The notes below the pieces were generated by a model. That model did no database searches. It was not told the DNA's origin and was given only the letters and a program-made list of their open reading frames with translations. From JBNKEI01 sp050288705 (GTDB lineage: Bacteria; Myxococcota; Myxococcia; Myxococcales; UBA5297), in contig JBNKEI010000036.1 of NCBI GenBank assembly GCA_050288705.1, forward strand, positions 1 to 20,942: DNA of 20,942 nt, read 5' to 3'. This document shows positions 16,868-20,942 of this stretch, one piece after another. The number at the start of each line of letters is the position of its first letter. Positions within the stretch are counted from its first letter, which is position 1. Both the position numbers and the translations under genes were made by a program.

Positions 16868-17031
16868 AATAATTTTAACAATGCGCGAATTATCAGTGAT
16901 ATTCACTGGTTTCAGATTATTACGAAGCTTCCTGCTTTCCTCCAGACCGAAAACACGCAACCATTTGGCTAACTTTTCGAAAATTAACCAAGGGGCTTAC
17001 ATTTTGGTTTGATGTGTTGAAAGAAGGGACC
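16868..17031. other. Upstream region of the LRR-Fic gene
   Basis: The 164 bases between repeat copy A and the LRR-Fic start hold no open frame that I can support. The start is preceded by AAGAAGGG. No clear -35/-10 pair and no obvious hrp-type or PIP-type promoter box was found by eye. Confidence 0.3.
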
Positions 17032-18789
17032 ATGTTTCTAAAAGGATATATTAATCAACATGTTAGAACTCGACACATTGCCCGAAGAGAGTCGCCTGCG
17101 CAATCCAGTGCTTCCTCGTCTTCAGCTAGTTCTAGTCAGCAACCTCAGCAAAGAGAAATATCGCGTTCCTCTTATGACTTGTCTAAACGACCAGCGACCA
17201 GTCAAAGCCAAAGGCAACAACGCCATAGTGAGTTACCCGGAGGGAAAGCGAATCTTTGGTCTCATTCTTTGACTGTTACCGATGCAGCATCGCAATACAA
17301 CGATACAGAGCGGCTAGTCATGTTAGAAAAAGAGTTGAAAAACTGGCGCGGGCCGGATGGGGCAAAAAAAGAAATACTCGATGCAGCCAGAGAAAAAAGC
17401 GAATATATTTGTTTGGAAGGTATCGATAGTCTTCCAGCATGCCTAACTCTACTCCCTCACTTGGTCGTTCTTGACATTCGTAAAAATCCAAATTTGCAGG
17501 AAATTCCCGAGGCCGTAATGCGCATGCCTTCACTTGAACGAATCAGCGCACAGGACTGCAATCTGCAAAGTCTACCCAACAATCTTGGCGAAGCTAAGAA
17601 ATTGATGTCGCTAGAATTATCCAACAATCCGAATTTACGCGAGATACCACAATCCATAACTGAGTTGCGGAAACTGACCATTGTTGAGCTTGAGAAGTGC
17701 GATCTACATTCCCTTCCTGCCAACTTTCCCGGCGAAAAGCTCCAAGTGCTCAAACTATCGCACAACCCCAATCTGACTTCGATACCTTCTTCTATAACCG
17801 ATAGCAAAGTCCTCGATGAACTTTCACTGGAAAATTGCAATCTGAGTTCGCTTCCTGAAAGCATTGGCTCTTCCCGCCTATACCTCAAGCTACACGATAA
17901 TCCACGCCTGGATTCTTTGCCCGCGAACATTGATTTGCGCAAAAGTTACATTACAACCAGAGGGACCAAAATAAGGCTCATGGAGAGGGTGCTTAATGAG
18001 CCAACCCCTAAGGACTTATTGAGCTCGCAACAAAAAGAATTCCGGCAGCTAGATAAACGCTGGAAACGTGTCAGCGCGGCTTTGAACAGCCAGAAGAAAC
18101 CGATTAATAATCGCATTAGAGCGGCCGCCGAGGCTGAAATCGACCACTGTAGCATGGAGGCATCAACTACGCTCCGTGACCCGATCAGCCGGTCGCAAGC
18201 TAGATCTAACTGGTATAAAACGAAAAGTCTCGTACATCAATGGGCGCACGAGGGACGCCCCGTTGATATTGAACATCTTAAAATTATAAACGCAACTCTA
18301 GGGCAAGGTCTCCACCCGTTCAACGATCCACACGCATATAAGAAATTCCAAGCACAATTCGGAGAATTCCGCAAACAGTCTACAGCTTTCCCTGTTAATA
18401 TGGCTAGCACCTACCTTCTTCCCACTCTACCGTGTTATTTAACTGACGAACGGGAAATCGGTCCCGAGATGATTTGCTTCGAGGAATGGTTTGCGAATGA
18501 ATCTGCCAAGGTAAACGCTGGCCTCGCGCGCCCAGAAGAACTAGCTGCCGGCGTATATCAACGCATAATCAGCATTCACCCTTTTCCCGACGCGAATGGC
18601 CGTACTGCAGCACTAGCCGCAGACTGGGTGCTACTCTCGCATGGTCGTCCACCTATGGCTCGACAAAAAAATGCGGTAACGATTTTTTCGTCCGGAAGCA
18701 ATCCTAATCATCCGAGCAATGCTCTGAAAGCAATCCTTGACGGCCAGAACGATACTTTAAAAATATACGAAAAGCATTTGGGAATTTAA
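17032..18789 (+). CDS. LRR-Fic domain effector, AvrAC-like architecture
   Basis: A 585-residue protein from ATG 17032, chosen because AAGAAGGG lies just upstream; an in-frame GTG at 17014 would add six residues. Residues about 20-70 are Ser/Gln-rich, like a type III secretion leader. Residues about 130-315 hold seven leucine-rich repeats of 22-24 residues in which NPNL-type and C(N/D)L-type units alternate. The C-terminal third holds a Fic domain with the active-site loop HPFPDANGR, whose catalytic His is residue 516. Fic enzymes transfer a nucleotide part (AMP, sometimes UMP) to host proteins. LRR followed by Fic is the layout of Xanthomonas AvrAC, which uridylylates plant kinases. The motif has Ala where most have Gly (D-G-N-G-R). 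No inhibitory helix motif is obvious. Flanked on both sides by inverted copies of a small repeat. Confidence 0.85.
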   Translation: MFLKGYINQHVRTRHIARRESPAQSSASSSSASSSQQPQQREISRSSYDLSKRPATSQSQRQQRHSELPGGKANLWSHSLTVTDAASQYNDTERLVMLEKELKNWRGPDGAKKEILDAAREKSEYICLEGIDSLPACLTLLPHLVVLDIRKNPNLQEIPEAVMRMPSLERISAQDCNLQSLPNNLGEAKKLMSLELSNNPNLREIPQSITELRKLTIVELEKCDLHSLPANFPGEKLQVLKLSHNPNLTSIPSSITDSKVLDELSLENCNLSSLPESIGSSRLYLKLHDNPRLDSLPANIDLRKSYITTRGTKIRLMERVLNEPTPKDLLSSQQKEFRQLDKRWKRVSAALNSQKKPINNRIRAAAEAEIDHCSMEASTTLRDPISRSQARSNWYKTKSLVHQWAHEGRPVDIEHLKIINATLGQGLHPFNDPHAYKKFQAQFGEFRKQSTAFPVNMASTYLLPTLPCYLTDEREIGPEMICFEEWFANESAKVNAGLARPEELAAGVYQRIISIHPFPDANGRTAALAADWVLLSHGRPPMARQKNAVTIFSSGSNPNHPSNALKAILDGQNDTLKIYEKHLGI

Positions 18790-18826
18790 AGCGAGTTAGC
18801 ATCTCTCAACAAACCAAAAAATACTG

Positions 18827-18958
18827 GTAACTATTCAGCACCCTTCTTAGTTGATAACGAGAGGCTGCAAGAAATCCGTTCAGGCCGAGCTTGTCGAGGC
18901 CCGAGGCTTCCCTTCCTCGACTTCATGCCTGGGGCATTACGCTCGTAAAGACCCTGGC
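18827..18958 (+). mobile_element. MITE-like element, copy B, inverted relative to copy A
   Basis: Starts with GTAACTATTCAGCA 38 bases after the LRR-Fic stop and matches the reverse complement of 16742-16867 at roughly 90% by eye, including CCGTTCAGGCCGAGCTTGTC and CTCGACTTCATGCCTG. The clear match ends near 18958. The outer terminal repeat is not intact; CATAGTTCC near 18990 may be its degenerate remnant. This copy is therefore decayed or truncated on the side facing the PLP-enzyme gene. Confidence 0.7.
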
Positions 18959-19131
18959 CTTCACTTCAGGGTATCAAAGGAGCGGCATAGTTCCTGACTG
19001 ATAGAACTCGATTACATTGTGGGATTGAATTGTTGAACTTTGCTCGAATTAGCGCTATCCCTTCGCCGTAAGTGTCTTCCTTGGCTGTAGCCGCTCGAAG
19101 CCCGCCCCGGAAAGATGACAAGGAGAATCCG
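18959..19131. other. Upstream region of the PLP-enzyme gene
   Basis: These 173 bases separate repeat copy B from the PLP-enzyme start. An in-frame ATG at 19072 would extend the enzyme by 20 residues, but the added segment is not family-like and has no good ribosome site. No clear promoter was found. Confidence 0.3.
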
Positions 19132-20241
19132 ATGCAGGGCCCCCAGCTTCGTCTTATCGATCGTACCCGGGTTTTATTCGAGGGGAAGGAGTATCTCTTC
19201 TTCGGAGGCAACGACTATCACCGACTCGCGAATCATCCCGAAACCGTGGCCGCCTGCCAACAGGAAGCCCTTTCGAGTGGGCTTGGCAGCTCCGGCTCGC
19301 GAGTAACCACCGGCAATCACCCGCTTTATCGCCAACTCGAGAAAAAGCTCGCCGCCTTTCTCCATGTCGACGAAGTCGTTCTCTGTTCCGGAGGGTATCT
19401 TTCGAATACCATGGCGCTCGAGGCGCTCTCTCACGACTACCAGCGTTTCTTCATTGATATTGGCGCTCATCCTAGCTTAAGGGAGCCAGCAACACGCCTG
19501 CCACGTGAGCGCGTCTCAGTATTCCGGCATGCCGATCCATCCGACCTCGCTCGGCGGATTGAGGAAGAGCTGCGTCCTGGCGAGCGTCCGCTCGTTCTCA
19601 CCGACGGTGTCGCCCCTTTGAACGGCGAGCTTTTGCCGCTAGGTGCGTATTGGGAGGTCGTCCGCAGGCGGGACGGTCTTCTGCTGGTGGATGATGCTCA
19701 TGGTATCGGCACCATTGGGCCGAGCGGACGGGGGAGCCTCCAGGCAGCCAAATTACCTTCAACGGCGTTCGTGCAAACCGGAACACTCTCCAAAGCGCTG
19801 GGAGCATTCGGCGGACTGGTGGCAGGAGGTGCGGGTCTACTGAAACGCGTGCTTGCGCACAGCCGGACGTTCGTAGGCGCAACCCCTATCCCGCCACCAA
19901 TCGCAGCGGCAGCCCTGCGATCGATCGAGATTCTGGAAGCAAATCCCGAATGGGTCTCGGATCTGCAGGAGAGAGTATTGTGCGCGCGCATAACGCTCGA
20001 GCAGATGGGCTTCGACACTGGTAGGTCGCCGGCCCCCATCCTTTCGGTCAGCTATTTTGACACTACAAAGAACGAGCGTTTACGTGCAATTCTTCTGGAG
20101 CACGAAATCTACGCACCGCTGATTCGCGATTACCCCGGAAGTACGCCGGGCGGCCAGTTTCGTTTTTCCCTTTCCAGCGCGCATACCGACCCGGAGATCG
20201 AACGGCTCCTTATGGTAGTTGCGCTTTCGGCTCGACGTTAG
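19132..20241 (+). CDS. PLP-dependent enzyme of the alpha-oxoamine synthase (BioF/KBL-like) family
   Basis: A 369-residue fold-type I PLP enzyme from ATG 19132, chosen for AAGGAG six bases upstream. Family blocks: FFGGNDYHRLANHPE near residue 24, SSGSRVTTGNHPLY (53-66), IDIGAHPSL with the ring-stacking His, DGVAPLNGELLPL, LLLVDDAHGIGTIG (Asp187-Asp188, His190) and TGTLSKALGAFGG with the PLP Lys221. Such enzymes join an amino acid to an acyl-CoA (BioF, KBL, ALAS, SPT). Divergence from canonical BioF: the usual His in the GSR-x-G-x-H-x-x-LE block is replaced by Tyr, and the SMDGD block reads LTDGV. So substrate and pathway are uncertain. It is slightly short for the family (usually 380-400). Clearly more GC-rich than the effector genes, which suggests a different origin. 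No other biotin gene is nearby. Confidence 0.75.
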   Translation: MQGPQLRLIDRTRVLFEGKEYLFFGGNDYHRLANHPETVAACQQEALSSGLGSSGSRVTTGNHPLYRQLEKKLAAFLHVDEVVLCSGGYLSNTMALEALSHDYQRFFIDIGAHPSLREPATRLPRERVSVFRHADPSDLARRIEEELRPGERPLVLTDGVAPLNGELLPLGAYWEVVRRRDGLLLVDDAHGIGTIGPSGRGSLQAAKLPSTAFVQTGTLSKALGAFGGLVAGGAGLLKRVLAHSRTFVGATPIPPPIAAAALRSIEILEANPEWVSDLQERVLCARITLEQMGFDTGRSPAPILSVSYFDTTKNERLRAILLEHEIYAPLIRDYPGSTPGGQFRFSLSSAHTDPEIERLLMVVALSARR

Positions 20242-20264
20242 GCGCCTTGCCCCGAGTCCAATAA

Positions 20265-20430
20265 ATCGCCGCTTGGTGGAAAGCCGCCATTCCCGAGGGA
20301 CTTCCCGCGGTGACTACCCTGGCGCTAGCCGCCGGCGCCCACCGACTGACGCGTTTTGGAGTATTCCTGCGCAAGCTTTCCGCTTTGGAAGCCTTGGGAA
20401 ATATCGATATTCTCTGTCTCGATAAAACCG
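20265..20430 (+). pseudogene. P-type cation ATPase relic ending at the phosphorylation motif
   Basis: In the frame starting after a stop at 20262-20264, the translation shows AAIPEGLPAVTTLALAAGAHRL, the membrane helix M4 with the PEGLP ion-site motif, then RKLSALEALGNIDILCLDKT, the strand leading to the phosphorylated Asp. An intact protein would read DKTGTLT; here it changes to DKTEALD and similarity ends. All upstream and downstream domains are absent, so this is a relic of about 55 codons. GC content matches the preceding PLP-enzyme gene, so both may have come from one GC-rich segment. Confidence 0.75.
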
Positions 20431-20436
20431 AGGCGC

Positions 20437-20465
20437 TTGACATACCCAGCTTAACTATCGCTAAT
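20437..20465 (+). promoter_or_regulatory. Candidate sigma-70 promoter for the terminal effector-like gene
   Basis: TTGACA at 20437-20442 is a consensus -35. GCTAAT at 20460-20465, after a 17-base spacer, matches the -10 consensus at four of six positions. The start codon at 20509 follows about 40 bases later. It lies just past the broken end of the P-type ATPase relic. Assigned by eye only. Confidence 0.35.
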
Positions 20466-20508
20466 TATTTCAGAGCAAGCATTCGTTCGAGGAAGGATAG
20501 CATGTATA

Positions 20509-20942
20509 ATGAATATTAATAAATTTGGAAGTAGTGAACAATCGAAGAGGCCAGAATTCGTAAACGTTAGGCATCTTAACGGCGCTTCATCATCAGCAAG
20601 TGCAAATAGTAGTCAGCAGGCTCAGAACGAAGGCATAACGCAGGGTTCAAGCGGAGCTATCTCGTTTAAGGACGAGATGGAACATGACAACAAGACTATT
20701 ATGTCGCCGCCGCAGCTTCTCTGCTCATATCAAAGCTATCAAAGGAATATATATAACGAGGAATTAAAGCAGGTGGTTTCTGCGGCTAGCAGTAGTAATC
20801 TCATTGAGCCATTACAGAATGGACAAAAGCATGCCTTGTTTGAACGAATCCGTAAATTAAAGCTGAACCAAGTAAATGATTTAACCAGATTCTTTTCGGC
20901 TGGGCCAAAACTGCTGAACATATTGCAAAGCGAATCTGACGT
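20509..20942 (+). CDS. Partial effector-like protein with Ser/Gln-rich N-terminus (runs off the window)
   Basis: An open frame from ATG 20509 to the window edge, at least 144 residues with no stop. GAGGAAGG lies about 12 bases upstream of the ATG. Residues about 25-55 are Ser/Ala/Gln-rich (GASSSASANSSQQAQNEG), closely like the leader of the LRR-Fic protein (SASSSSASSSQQPQQ). The following part is helical and polar (QSYQRNIYNEELKQVV, FERIRKLKLNQVNDL). No domain is recognised in the visible part; the catalytic part is probably downstream. Its candidate promoter and the N-terminal composition support an expressed secreted protein. Confidence 0.65.
   Translation, partial: MNINKFGSSEQSKRPEFVNVRHLNGASSSASANSSQQAQNEGITQGSSGAISFKDEMEHDNKTIMSPPQLLCSYQSYQRNIYNEELKQVVSAASSSNLIEPLQNGQKHALFERIRKLKLNQVNDLTRFFSAGPKLLNILQSESD

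Noticed and set aside
1..20942. CRISPR array to go with the cas3 relic
   Set aside because: No regularly spaced direct repeats seen anywhere in the window.
1..20942. tRNA or rRNA genes
   Set aside because: No cloverleaf-like or rRNA-like sequence noticed by eye in the intergenic regions.

Overview
This window looks like an accessory island from a host-associated Gram-negative bacterium. Evidence for Gram-negative is a lipobox lipoprotein next to an exported barrel-like protein. Evidence for host association is a set of proteins with eukaryote-directed catalytic folds and Ser/Gln-rich, disordered N-termini typical of type III secreted effectors. The species cannot be named from this sequence. 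The radical SAM protein and the HExxH lipoprotein have a deltaproteobacterial/Myxococcota flavour, the cobalt importer looks Firmicute-like, and the LRR effectors resemble those of enteric and plant pathogens. The many gene remnants suggest a genome under decay and reshuffling.

Layout. Positions 1-1282 are wreckage: the tail of an IS256-type transposase abuts a cas3 relic (HD domain plus the helicase P-loop, frameshifted and cut off). Positions 1513-2994 hold an intact radical SAM protein. From 13461 down to 3052, five genes run on the minus strand: a GH13 amylase-like protein with an effector-like N-terminus, a giant protein with an N-terminal PEP-synthase-type ATP-grasp domain, an exported barrel-like protein translationally coupled to a HExxH lipoprotein, and an LRR-NEL E3 ubiquitin ligase of the IpaH/SspH class.

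Positions 13755-16691 hold a cobalt ECF importer, cbiMNQO. It is preceded by the 3' half of a cobalamin riboswitch and an intact intrinsic terminator; I cannot find the 5' ligand-binding half of the riboswitch. Next comes an LRR-Fic protein (17032-18789) with the architecture of Xanthomonas AvrAC. It is bracketed by two inverted copies of a small repeat with GTAACTATTCAG termini. A GC-rich block follows, with an alpha-oxoamine-synthase-like PLP enzyme (19132-20241) and a P-type ATPase relic that stops at the phosphorylation motif. The window ends inside another Ser/Gln-rich effector-like gene (20509 onward).

How the genes may work together (inference): four or five products are candidate secreted effectors. 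Two are LRR adaptors carrying different warheads (ubiquitin ligase and Fic nucleotidyl-transferase), and two may act on host carbohydrate (GH13 and a dikinase-type ATP-grasp). The cobalt importer would support corrinoid metabolism. The repeat pair around LRR-Fic, the cut riboswitch and the relics point to piecemeal assembly by insertion and transfer.
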